This document shows positions 1-7,489 of a stretch of 64,000 nucleotides of DNA, piece after piece. This stretch comes from Streptomyces sp. HM190 (GTDB lineage: Bacteria > Actinomycetota > Actinomycetes > Streptomycetales > Streptomycetaceae). Each line of letters starts with the position of its first letter. Position 1 is the first letter of the stretch. The notes under the pieces were generated by a model. It was not told the origin of the DNA and searched no databases. It worked only from the letters and a program-made list of their open reading frames with translations. The position numbers were made by a program, and so were the translations under genes. The stretch lies in assembly GCF_009857135.1 (NCBI RefSeq), contig NZ_CP047318.1, forward strand, positions 2,604,001 through 2,668,000. The letters are read 5' to 3'.

Positions 1-158
1 ACGGAGAGGAACGCGTTCCGGACCAGGACCTGGCCGTCGGCGGGCTGCCGGATCTCCGCCTCGACCAGGGCGAAGTCCTCGGACTTCGGCCAGCCGACGG
101 GGCGGCTGAGCAGGTGCCATTCACGGCTGGTGGCGGGGAGGGCGGAGGTGTCGGACAT
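1..158 (-). CDS. NADP-dependent oxidoreductase, MDR/CurA-like, N-terminus only
   Basis: Reading leftward from the ATG at 158, the first 52 codons match the N-terminus of medium-chain NADP-dependent oxidoreductases of the CurA/YncB/prostaglandin-reductase type. The start resembles MSDTSALPATSREWHL, followed by RPVGWP and then PADGQVLVRNAFLS, which is the first beta strands of the GroES-like domain. The rest, including the NADP-binding Rossmann domain, lies off the left edge. Family members reduce alpha,beta-unsaturated ketones and related enones in the cytoplasm. The gene diverges from the marR-like gene at 295 across a 136-bp gap that contains an imperfect palindrome. This is the usual layout for a MarR repressor controlling a neighbouring detoxification enzyme. 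The family call is firm; the substrate is unknown. Confidence 0.8.
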   Translation of the reverse strand, partial: MSDTSALPATSREWHLLSRPVGWPKSEDFALVEAEIRQPADGQVLVRNAFLS

Positions 159-220
159 GGGGGCCTTCCTGCGGGTGCGTGCGGTGTACGGAGCATCGGG
201 GTCGCCCGTACATACCGTGC

Positions 221-245
221 GGTTACTTCAGTACCTGAAACAACC
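221..245. promoter_or_regulatory. Imperfect 25-bp palindrome, probable MarR operator
   Basis: The site lies in the gap between two divergent genes. Arms GGTT (221-224) and AACC (242-245) enclose a second pair, TTCAG (227-231) and CTGAA (235-239), around a 3-nt centre. This size and position are normal for a MarR dimer site controlling both genes. The assignment to this particular regulator is inference. Confidence 0.5.
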
Positions 246-294
246 ATGCTCCTGAATATTTCATGATGTCAAGTAAACGGGTAGCCTGGAGAGC

Positions 295-732
295 ATGGCC
301 ACACAGAGGACGACCCCGCACGCCGACCCGCTGACCCTTGAGGTCGTCGAACTCATCGGCACCGTCGTGGCCCGCTATCACGCGGAGTACGAGGACGCCG
401 CGGCCGGGCACGCCCTGACCGGAGCGCAGGCCCGTCTCCTCGGTCTCCTTTCCCTCCAGCCCCTCCCCATGCGTCAGCTGGCCCAGAAGCTGCGCTGCGA
501 GCCGTCGAACGTGACCGGGATAGTCGACCGGCTGGAGGCCCGGGGTCTGGTCGAGCGCCGCCCCGACCCCAAGGACCGCCGGGTGAAACTGGCCGCCGCG
601 ACGCCGGAGGGACTCCGGGTCGCGCGCAGCCTGCGCGAGTCCCTGGACTTCGCCCGCGAACCGCTGGCGGGCCTGTCGACGCAGGAACGGGAGTCCCTGC
701 GGCACCTGCTGCGGCGCATGCTGGAGGCTTAG
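295..732 (+). CDS. MarR family transcriptional regulator
   Basis: A 145-residue protein of the usual MarR length. N- and C-terminal helices for dimerisation flank a winged helix-turn-helix at about residues 40-105. The recognition region reads PSNVTGIVDRLEARGLVERR and the wing carries the family signature DPKDRR. MarR proteins bind DNA as dimers, usually repress divergent neighbours and are released by small phenolic or oxidising ligands. The divergent neighbour is an NADP-dependent oxidoreductase with a palindrome between them, so autoregulation plus control of that enzyme is the likely role. The gene ends at a strong hairpin terminator facing the converging ABC operon. Confidence 0.9.
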   Translation: MATQRTTPHADPLTLEVVELIGTVVARYHAEYEDAAAGHALTGAQARLLGLLSLQPLPMRQLAQKLRCEPSNVTGIVDRLEARGLVERRPDPKDRRVKLAAATPEGLRVARSLRESLDFAREPLAGLSTQERESLRHLLRRMLEA

Positions 733-756
733 CGGTCCCGGGGGCGACGACAGCGA

Positions 757-795
757 GAGCGGCCCGGCGCACGGGGTTCGTGTGCCGGGCCGCTC
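757..795. terminator. Bidirectional hairpin terminator
   Basis: GAGCGGCCCGG(CG)CAC at 757-772 pairs with GTGCCGGGCCGCTC at 782-795, with a 2-nt bulge and a 9-nt loop. It sits between the converging marR-like gene and the end of the sugar ABC operon, so it can serve both. Confidence 0.7.
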
Positions 796-821
796 GGGGC
801 CGAGAGGGGGTGTCGCCGCGG

Positions 822-1850
822 TCAGGTCTTGTTGCGGGACGTCATCGCGCGCTGGATCAGGATGAACGCGCACAGGAGCACGCCCGTGGCGATCTTCGTC
901 CACCAGGAGCTGAGGGTGCCCTCGAACTGGATGATGCTCTTGATGAGGCCGAGGACGAGGACGCCGAACAGCGTGCCGATGACATAGCCGGAGCCGCCGG
1001 TCAGCAGGGTGCCGCCGATGACGGTCGCGGCGATCGCGTCGAGTTCCATGCCGACGGCGTGCAGCGGGTCGCCGGACTGGATGTACAGCATGAACAGCAG
1101 GCCGGCCAGGGCCGAGCAGAAGCCGCTCACCGTGTACACGGCGATCTTGGTGCGGCCCTGCGGAAGACCCATCAGCATGGCCGACTGCTCGTTGCCGCCG
1201 ATGGCGTACACCCGGCGCCCGAAGCGCGTGTAGTGCAGCACGTAGAACGCGACACCGATGACCACCAGGGCCGCGAGCGCGCCGATCGACAGCTCGCCGA
1301 GGCCCAGCGACACCCGCGTCTGGGCCAGGCTGCTCACCGAGGAGTCACTGATCGAGATCGACTCCTTGCTGATGACCAGGCACAGTCCGCGGAAGAGGAA
1401 GAGCCCGGCGAGGGTCACGATGAACGGCTGGATCTCGAAGTTGTGGATCACGTAGCCCATCAGGAAGCCGCCGAACGCTCCGACGCCCAGGGCGAGCAGG
1501 ACGGCGAGCGGCAGCGGCACCCCCTGGCGCTCCACCAGCCAGGCCGTGAACATCGTCGTGAAGCCGATGACGGAGCCGACGGAGAGGTCGATGCCGCCGG
1601 ACAGGATGACGAACGTCGCCCCGACGGCGGCCACCAGCAGGTAGCCGTTGTCGATGAACAGGTTGAGGAAGACCTGCGGTTCGCCGAAGCCGTAGTTCTG
1701 GTAGCGGCTCAGACCCGCGATGTACATCGCGAGGAAGAGCGTGGCGGTCACCAGGACGGGCAGCCTGCGGTCGCCCAGCAGCGCGGAGAACCTGGACTTC
1801 GCCGTCGTACCGCTGTCCGGGGCCGTCGGGGTCTGGGTGGTCGCGCTCAT
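822..1850 (-). CDS. yjfF: Sugar ABC transporter permease, YjfF type
   Basis: A 342-residue inner-membrane permease of the CUT2 (RbsC/AraH/XylH) class with about 8-10 membrane segments. The family signature GGIDLSVGS is at residues 85-93, and the C-terminal half contains FGRRVYAIGGNEQSA, the coupling-helix region that contacts the ATPase. It is the second of two dissimilar permeases in the operon, as in the E. coli ytfQRT-yjfF galactofuranose importer. Its ATG at 1850 overlaps the TGA of the upstream permease by one base, implying translational coupling. A longer in-frame upstream extension is possible, but the SAT-rich N-terminus at this ATG fits the family. The gene symbol follows operon structure; the transported sugar is not proven. 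Confidence 0.85.
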   Translation of the reverse strand: MSATTQTPTAPDSGTTAKSRFSALLGDRRLPVLVTATLFLAMYIAGLSRYQNYGFGEPQVFLNLFIDNGYLLVAAVGATFVILSGGIDLSVGSVIGFTTMFTAWLVERQGVPLPLAVLLALGVGAFGGFLMGYVIHNFEIQPFIVTLAGLFLFRGLCLVISKESISISDSSVSSLAQTRVSLGLGELSIGALAALVVIGVAFYVLHYTRFGRRVYAIGGNEQSAMLMGLPQGRTKIAVYTVSGFCSALAGLLFMLYIQSGDPLHAVGMELDAIAATVIGGTLLTGGSGYVIGTLFGVLVLGLIKSIIQFEGTLSSWWTKIATGVLLCAFILIQRAMTSRNKT

Positions 1851-2974
1851 CACGACACCTCCATCTTGGGGGCGGCCTCGGCGGTCGTGACGGTCTTCGC
1901 CGGTGCGGCGGCGGCGCTGCCGCCGCTCGCCGCACCGGACCTGGGCCCGAACCTGGCGCCGAAGACCTTCGCGCGGAACTTCGGGGACTGCAGCAGGCAG
2001 ACGACGATGACGACGACGGCCTTGAAGACCAGGTTGGTCTGGGTCGGGACGCCGATCGTGTAGATCGTGGTGGTGAGGGTCTGGATGACCAGGGCGCCGA
2101 TCACCGTGCCGCCGATGGAGAACCGGCCGCCCAGCAGCGACGTGCCACCGATGACGACCGCGAGGATGGCGTCCAGCTCGATCCACAGACCCGCGTTGTT
2201 GCCGTCCGCCGCCGAGGTGTTGGAGCTGATCATCAGGCCGGCGATGCCCGCGCACAGGGCACAGAAGACGTACACCATGATCTTGATGCGGCGGGAGCGG
2301 ATGCCGACCAGGCGGCTGGCCTCGGCGTTGCCGCCGACGGACTCGACGAGCAGACCGAGGGCGGTGCGGCGGGTCAGCGCCACCGTGACGGCGACGACCA
2401 CGGCCACCACGAAGATGGAGAACGGCAGGGTCAGCCAGTAGCCGCCGCCGATCAGCTTGTACGGCTCGCTGTTGATGGTGATGATCTGGCCGTCGGTGAT
2501 CAGCTGGGCGACACCGCGGCCGGCGACCATGATGATCAGCGTGGCGATGATCGGCTGGATGCCCATGCGGGCGACCAGGAAGCCGTTCCACAGACCGCAG
2601 ACCACCGCCGCGACGAGACCGACGCCCATGGCCAGGAACACCGCCGACAGCGCGTTCTGGTCGGCCTGGTCACTGATGTACGAGCAGGTCAGGGCGCCGG
2701 TGATGGCGACGACCGCGCCCACGGAGAGGTCGATGCCGCCGGTGGCGATGACCAGGGTCATGCCGACCGCCACCAGGATCAGCGGCGAGCCGAACAGCAC
2801 GATCGAGACGAGGCTGCCGTAGAGGTGGCCGTCCGTCATCTTGATCGAGAAGAAGTCGGGCGTGAAGGGCACGTTGACGAGCAGCAGGGCTACCAGGACC
2901 GCGACCGGCCAGAACAGGTGGTGGTGCGTCAGCGCCCGCCAGCGGGACGTCGTGGCTGCGGATGGGGTGCTCAC
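1850..2974 (-). CDS. ytfT: Sugar ABC transporter permease, YtfT type
   Basis: A 374-residue CUT2-class permease with the signature TGGIDLSVG at residues 78-86 and a conserved ATPase-contact segment ESVGGNAEASRLVGI in the second half. Compared with typical family members it has an added C-terminal tail rich in Ala, Ser and Thr (about the last 30 residues), probably cytoplasmic and disordered. With the product of the next gene it would form a heterodimeric channel, as in the YtfT-YjfF pair. It overlaps the ATPase gene by 4 bases (ATGA) and the following permease by 1 base, so the four transport genes form one coupled operon reading leftward. Confidence 0.85.
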   Translation of the reverse strand: MSTPSAATTSRWRALTHHHLFWPVAVLVALLLVNVPFTPDFFSIKMTDGHLYGSLVSIVLFGSPLILVAVGMTLVIATGGIDLSVGAVVAITGALTCSYISDQADQNALSAVFLAMGVGLVAAVVCGLWNGFLVARMGIQPIIATLIIMVAGRGVAQLITDGQIITINSEPYKLIGGGYWLTLPFSIFVVAVVVAVTVALTRRTALGLLVESVGGNAEASRLVGIRSRRIKIMVYVFCALCAGIAGLMISSNTSAADGNNAGLWIELDAILAVVIGGTSLLGGRFSIGGTVIGALVIQTLTTTIYTIGVPTQTNLVFKAVVVIVVCLLQSPKFRAKVFGARFGPRSGAASGGSAAAAPAKTVTTAEAAPKMEVS

Positions 2975-4515
2975 TGGTGTTCTCCGCTCGCGATGGTCTC
3001 CAGGATCCTGCTGGGGGTGATCTCCGGCCCGTTGGTCAGGCGCGCCACCAGCTTGCGGTCGCGCAGCACGCCGATGGTGTGGCTGAGCCGGAGGACCTCC
3101 TCCAGCTCGGCCGCGATGTAGAGCACGGACATGCCGTCCTCGGAGAGGGACACCACGAGCTTCTGGATCTCCGCCTTGGCGCCGATGTCGATGCCGCGGG
3201 TGGGCTCGTCGAGAATCAGCAGCCGGGGCTCGGTGATCAGCCAGCGGGCCAGCAGCACCTTCTGCTGGTTGCCGCCGCTGAGCTGGCCGACACGGGCCTC
3301 GGGGTTGGCCGGGCGGATGTCGAGGGCCTTGATGTACTTGGCCACGAGTTCGTCGCGCTGGGCGGCCGGGATGGGCCGGGTCCAGCCGCGGGCCGCCTGG
3401 AGGGCGAGGATGATGTTCTCCCGGACCGTCAGGTCCGGCACCAGGCCCTCGGTCTTGCGGTTCTCCGAACAGAACGCGACCCCGGCGTCGATGGCGTCGT
3501 TGGGGGCGTTCATCGGGACCTGCTTGCCGGCCACGGTGACCTTGCCGCCGTCGGGCTGGTCGGCGCCGAAGAGCAGCCGGGCGAGTTCGGTGCGGCCCGA
3601 GCCGAGCAGTCCGGCGAGGCCCACCACCTCACCCTTCTTGATCTCCAGGTCGAAGGGGGCGATCCGGCCGGTGCGGCCGAGTCCCTCGGCGTGCAGCAGG
3701 GTCTCGCCGACGTCCGCGCGCAGCTGGTGCTCGTGCAGCTCCTCCAGCTTGTCCAGCTCCTTGCCGATCATGAGCTGGATGAGTCCGACCTGGTCGAGGT
3801 CGCTCACCATGTGCTCGCCGACGAGGGTGCCGTTGCGCAGGACGGTCATGCGGTCGCAGATCTCGTAGATCTGGTCGAGGAAGTGGGAGACGAACAGGAT
3901 CGCCACCCCCTCGTCCTTCAACCGCCGCATGAGGCGGAAGAGTTCGAGGACCTCGTCCCGGTCGAGGCTGGACGTCGGCTCGTCGAGGACGAGGACCTTG
4001 GTGCCCTGGCCCTCGCCGTCGCCGGTGCCGTCGCCGGTGCTCACCGACCGTACGATCGCGACCAGTTGCTGCACGGCCAGCGGGTACGCGGACAGCGGCG
4101 CGGTCACGTCGATGTCGAGGCCGAGGCGGTCGACGAGTTCCGCCGCCTCCTTGCGCATCCGCTTCCACTGGATGCGGCCGAAGCGGGTGGGCTCACGGCC
4201 GATGAAGATGTTCTCCGCCACCGACAGGTTGGGGCAGAGGTTGACCTCCTGGTAGACCGTGTTGATCCCGGCCTGCTGCGCCTGGAGCGGGCTGGCGAAC
4301 CGTACGGACTTCCCGTCGAGGGTGATCGTGCCGCCGTCCAGGGAGTGGACCCCGGTCAGCACCTTGATCAGGGTGGACTTGCCGGCACCGTTCTCGCCCA
4401 TCAGGGCGTGGATCTCGCCGGGGAAGAGCCGGAAGTCGACGCCCGACAGAGCCCGTACCCCCGGAAATTCCTTGACTATGCCCGTCATCTCCAGGACGGG
4501 CCGTGGCTCTGCCAT
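2971..4515 (-). CDS. ytfR: Sugar ABC transporter ATP-binding protein, YtfR type
   Basis: A 514-residue tandem ATPase of the RbsA/MglA/YtfR class that powers monosaccharide import. The first nucleotide-binding domain has Walker [10 protein letters not shown] at residues 40-48 and Walker B VLVLDEPTSSLD. The second has the degenerate P-loop GLLGSGRTEL normal for this family and a classical LSGGNQQKV signature before [12 protein letters not shown]. An odd feature is an acidic glycine-rich insert (about STGDGTGDGEGQG) between the first signature helix and Walker B. It is encoded by a 12-bp tandem duplication at 4016-4039. The gene follows the binding protein after 92 bases and overlaps the permease by 4. 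Confidence 0.9.
   Translation of the reverse strand: MAEPRPVLEMTGIVKEFPGVRALSGVDFRLFPGEIHALMGENGAGKSTLIKVLTGVHSLDGGTITLDGKSVRFASPLQAQQAGINTVYQEVNLCPNLSVAENIFIGREPTRFGRIQWKRMRKEAAELVDRLGLDIDVTAPLSAYPLAVQQLVAIVRSVSTGDGTGDGEGQGTKVLVLDEPTSSLDRDEVLELFRLMRRLKDEGVAILFVSHFLDQIYEICDRMTVLRNGTLVGEHMVSDLDQVGLIQLMIGKELDKLEELHEHQLRADVGETLLHAEGLGRTGRIAPFDLEIKKGEVVGLAGLLGSGRTELARLLFGADQPDGGKVTVAGKQVPMNAPNDAIDAGVAFCSENRKTEGLVPDLTVRENIILALQAARGWTRPIPAAQRDELVAKYIKALDIRPANPEARVGQLSGGNQQKVLLARWLITEPRLLILDEPTRGIDIGAKAEIQKLVVSLSEDGMSVLYIAAELEEVLRLSHTIGVLRDRKLVARLTNGPEITPSRILETIASGEHQ
4016..4039. repeat. 12-bp tandem duplication inside the ATPase gene
   Basis: CCGTCGCCGGTG occurs twice in direct succession (4016-4027, 4028-4039) and encodes the repeated GDGT units of the insert before Walker B. 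The multiple of three keeps the frame. Confidence 0.85.
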
Positions 4516-4607
4516 GGCAGCGCTCCTCTTGGATCTCGTTCAGGCCCGCAGGGAGCCCCGGAACCGACGGGGCGGTCGGCCGGAGGCTCCCTGCCGGAAG
4601 GCGCGGG

Positions 4608-5615
4608 TCAGTACTTGCGGGTGGGGAGGGCGTCCTTGGCCTGGTCCTGCATGAAGTCGCTCTCCTTGGTCTTGATCCAGCGCTCGACCGTGCCGCCGTC
4701 CTTGACCGTCTGCACGACCTCCATCAGCTGGGGGCCGAGCAGCGGGTTGCACTCGACGATGGCGTTGATCTTGCCTTCGGACATGGCCACGAAGCCGTCC
4801 TTCACACCGTCGACGGAGACGATGAGGATGTCCTTGCCGGGCTTCTTGCCGGCCGCCTCGATGGACTGGATGGCGCCGATCGCCATGTCGTCGTTGTGGG
4901 CGTACAGCACGTTGATGTCCGGGTTGGACTGCAGGAAGGCCGCCATGACCTGCTTGCCGCCGGCACGGGTGAAGTCGCCGGTCTGCGTGACGACGATCTC
5001 CCAGTCGTCCTTGTGCTCGGCGTCCATGATCTCCTTGAAGCCCTTGGCGCGCTCGATCGCCGGGGCGGCACCGGTGGTGCCCTCCAGCTGGGCGATCTTC
5101 ACCTTGCCCTTGTGGCCGGCCTTGTCCAGGACCTTCTCCAGGATCTTGGCGGCACGACGGCCCTCGTCGGTGAAGTCGGAGCCGACCAGCGTCACGAAGA
5201 GGGACTCGTCCTTGGTCTCCACGGAACGGTCGGTGAGGATCACCGGGATCTTCGCGGCCTTGGCCTCCTTGAGCACCGCGTCCCAGCCGGTGACGACCAC
5301 GGGCGAGAAGGCGATCACGTCGACCTTCTGCGCGATGTAGCTGCGGATCGCGGAGATCTGGTTCTCCTGCTTCTGCTGGGCGTCGGAGAACTTCAGGTTG
5401 TAACCCGCCTCCTTGGCCGCCGACTTGATGGAGTCGGTGTTGGCGCTGCGCCAGCCGCTCTCGGAGCCGACCTGGGAGAAGCCGAGGGTGATCTTCTTGC
5501 TGCCGCCGCCGGAGGAGCCGCTGGAGCCGCCCTCGTCCTCCTTGGCGCAGGCGGACAGGCCCGCCGCCGCTGCCACGCCGACCGCCGCGGTGAGGAAGTT
5601 CCGTCTGTTGAGCAT
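4608..5615 (-). CDS. ytfQ: Sugar-binding lipoprotein, YtfQ (galactofuranose) type
   Basis: A 335-residue periplasmic-binding-protein-I (RbsB-like) lipoprotein. The signal peptide carries a twin-arginine motif (RRNFL) and a lipobox LSAC ending at Cys23, so Tat export and lipid anchoring are likely. The mature part reads ITLGFSQVGSESGW, then QQKQENQ and APVVVTGW-like segments (here SPVVVTGW). These are the conserved sugar-contacting stretches of the E. coli galactofuranose-binding protein YtfQ. The ATG at 5615 is chosen because AAGGAG lies 7-8 bases upstream; longer in-frame extensions lack a leader. It is first in the importer operon and lies 148 bp downstream of the lacI-type gene. Pentofuranose or hexofuranose uptake is probable; the exact sugar is not shown. 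Confidence 0.88.
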   Translation of the reverse strand: MLNRRNFLTAAVGVAAAAGLSACAKEDEGGSSGSSGGGSKKITLGFSQVGSESGWRSANTDSIKSAAKEAGYNLKFSDAQQKQENQISAIRSYIAQKVDVIAFSPVVVTGWDAVLKEAKAAKIPVILTDRSVETKDESLFVTLVGSDFTDEGRRAAKILEKVLDKAGHKGKVKIAQLEGTTGAAPAIERAKGFKEIMDAEHKDDWEIVVTQTGDFTRAGGKQVMAAFLQSNPDINVLYAHNDDMAIGAIQSIEAAGKKPGKDILIVSVDGVKDGFVAMSEGKINAIVECNPLLGPQLMEVVQTVKDGGTVERWIKTKESDFMQDQAKDALPTRKY

Positions 5616-5700
5616 GTGTCTTCTCCTTTGAAGAGCAGGTCCGGGGACGGACCTGCTGGTACTCGATGGACCGGCCGCACTGCGTCCAGCCTGTCGATCA

Positions 5701-5716
5701 TTGTTCGAAATGTCGG
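5701..5716. promoter_or_regulatory. Degenerate TTCGAAAT-type operator upstream of ytfQ
   Basis: TTGTTCGAAATGTCGG keeps one full half-site (GTTCGAAAT) of the palindrome found at 8611, 10937 and 27734, with a weaker second half. It lies about 86 bp upstream of the ytfQ start, in the short gap after the lacI-type gene. A role as an operator for the IclR-type regulator at 26917 is inference. Confidence 0.4.
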
Positions 5717-5763
5717 CCACGCTGATGGCTTGTGAGGGTTCGGGTCGATCTGGGGATGCCGGG

Positions 5764-6813
5764 TCAGCCGGGTGGCGCGGTCCCCGGCGGGGAGGCGTAC
5801 GGGTAGGTGCTGGCCCGGACGACGAGTTGCGGTTCGATGGCGATCTGGGCCGTTCCCGAGGGGGTCCGGCCCTCGATCAGGTCCAGGAGCAGGGCGATGC
5901 TCCGTTGGCCCACCGTGGAGAAGTCCTGTCGGACCGTGGTGAGCGGCGGTGCGAAGAACTCCGACTCCGGGATGTCGTCGTAGCCGACCACCGCGACGTC
6001 CTGGGGGGTGCGTACGCCGGCCTCGCGCAGGGCCCGCAACACCCCCAGTGCCATCTGGTCGTTGGCGACGAAGACGGCGGTCAGACCGCGGCCCACCCAG
6101 CCGGCCAGTTCCTGGCCCGCACGGTAGCCCGAGAGCGGGCTCCAGTCACCCCTCAGCGGCATCGGCGGTTCCACGCCTGCCTCTTCGAGGGTCGCCCGCC
6201 AGCCGGCGACCCGGTCGGCGGCCTCCTGCCAGTCCTCGGGTCCGGCGAGGTGCCAGACCGTGCGGTGACCGGCGGCCAGCAGGTGGCCGGTGGCGAGCCG
6301 GGCGCCCAGGTGCTGGTCGACGTTGGCGCTGGGGACCGTGGAGGCGGACCCCGTGCCGACGGCCACCACCGGGAAGGGGCGGCGGAGTTCGGCGAGCGCC
6401 TCGACCGCCGACCGCTGCGGGGCGATGGCGATCACGCCTTCCACCCCGCCGTCGCTGAGGTGGTCCAGGGCCTCGGAGAGGGTCTCCACGGTCAGCTTGC
6501 GCACACTGACCGTCGAGACCAGGTACCCCTCGGCCCGGGCCGCCTCCTCCAGCGCGAAGAGGGTGCTGGCCGGTCCGTAGAGCGTGGTGTTGGAGGCCAC
6601 CACGCCCAGGGTCCGGGTGCGCCGGGTGGCCAGGGCCCGCGCGGAGGAGTTGCGACGGTAGCCCATCTCCTCGATCGCGCGCTGCACCTTGGCACGGGTC
6701 TCGTCCCGCACGTTGGGGTGGTCCCCCAGGACCCGGGAGACGGTCTGGTGGGACACCCCCGCCAGGCGGGCGACGTCCGCCATGGTGGGCGGCCGGAGCG
6801 GTGAGTGGGTCAC
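5764..6813 (-). CDS. LacI family transcriptional regulator of the ytfQRT-yjfF operon
   Basis: A 349-residue LacI-type repressor. The N-terminal helix-turn-helix reads TMADVARLAGVSHQTVSRVL, followed by the hinge YRRNSSARALATRRT and a sugar-binding core of the periplasmic-binding-protein fold ending about residue 335. The GTG at 6813 is preferred over an upstream ATG at 6888 because GAGGAGG stands 7 bases before it and the helix-turn-helix then starts about 10 residues in, as usual. It is the last gene before the importer operon in the same direction. The strong lac-type palindrome at 7005-7022 lies about 190 bp upstream, which suggests autoregulation. The inducer is probably the transported sugar. 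Confidence 0.9.
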   Translation of the reverse strand: MTHSPLRPPTMADVARLAGVSHQTVSRVLGDHPNVRDETRAKVQRAIEEMGYRRNSSARALATRRTRTLGVVASNTTLYGPASTLFALEEAARAEGYLVSTVSVRKLTVETLSEALDHLSDGGVEGVIAIAPQRSAVEALAELRRPFPVVAVGTGSASTVPSANVDQHLGARLATGHLLAAGHRTVWHLAGPEDWQEAADRVAGWRATLEEAGVEPPMPLRGDWSPLSGYRAGQELAGWVGRGLTAVFVANDQMALGVLRALREAGVRTPQDVAVVGYDDIPESEFFAPPLTTVRQDFSTVGQRSIALLLDLIEGRTPSGTAQIAIEPQLVVRASTYPYASPPGTAPPG

Positions 6814-7004
6814 GGCCGCACCTCCTCGGCGGTCGTCGGCGGATAAGACTCCTGCGGCGGGCGGAGCGCTCCGCGTCGTCGGCTTCACGCCGGGGTTCCG
6901 GACGTTCCCATGGCACCGGCGGGGAAAGCGGGTTGGAGCACTGCTGGCACGACGCTCGTACCTCCTCGGGTGCCGTCGGGAACCGACTGGTGAATGCGGA
7001 GGTC

Positions 7005-7022
7005 ATTGTGAGCGCTAACAAT
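7005..7022. promoter_or_regulatory. LacI-type operator
   Basis: ATTGTGAGCGCTAACAAT is an 18-bp palindrome centred on AGCGCT with arms ATTGT/ACAAT and a single asymmetric pair. It closely resembles the symmetrised lac operator and the AGCGCT-centred sites of many LacI-family regulators. It is the only copy I find in the window and lies upstream of the leftward lacI-type gene. Confidence 0.75.
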
Positions 7023-7436
7023 TCATGGCGGTCAAGAGGGCTGCGTCAGGGAAGTCGTCACGGTTGAATAACGCGGCCCTCCGCCGGGGGCGCGCCGGGG
7101 CCCTTCCGGGACGCACGTTACGGCCACGAAAAACGCCCAGGTCCTGCGGTGTTGACATCGCGACCCCCCGGCTTCCCCACCGGCGCGGCCCCCACTCGGG
7201 CCACCGCCGTGGACAAGCGCCACGGGGGTGTGCACGGCACCATCACCACGCCCACGAGATCCCCGCCGGGGCCCTCAAGGGGCGCTGCGGGCAACGGGAT
7301 CGAGGGGCGACGGGCGGGCGGCGGCGACGATGAGTAGCGCTCACGAGGTGGGTGATCGGGGTGCGTACACGGGGATTTGGGGCGCGTGCCCGCCCGACGG
7401 CCACCGTCAGCCGTCAGCAACCGGCAGCCGGCAACC

Positions 7437-7464
7437 CGCAAGCCGCAAGCCGCAAGCCGCAAGC
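7437..7464. repeat. Four tandem copies of CGCAAGC
   Basis: The heptamer CGCAAGC is repeated four times without interruption in a non-coding stretch just downstream of the SCO2400-like gene. No function is apparent. Confidence 0.8.
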
Positions 7465-7489
7465 CGCCCGGGAAACCCCGTTCAGCGCC

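Larger units (their letters stand above)
6814..7489. other. Long intergenic region, no gene recognised
   Basis: This stretch of 676 bases lies between the lacI-type start and the end of the SCO2400-like gene. It holds the lac-type operator at 7005-7022 and a heptanucleotide repeat at 7437-7464. Short frames are present but lack a ribosome site and look like no family I know. Most of it is probably the lacI leader and untranslated sequence. Confidence 0.5.

Noticed and set aside
2962..5340. A 792-codon open frame antisense to the ytfR/ytfQ genes
   Set aside because: The translated sequence is dominated by Asp, Val, Gly and Leu from reversed ABC-transporter codons. The opposite strand has Walker motifs and a lipoprotein signal.
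7025..7333. A small Arg-rich gene in the long gap after lacI
   Set aside because: It has no ribosome site, no family resemblance and overlaps the operator region. It is probably a chance frame in G+C-rich DNA.
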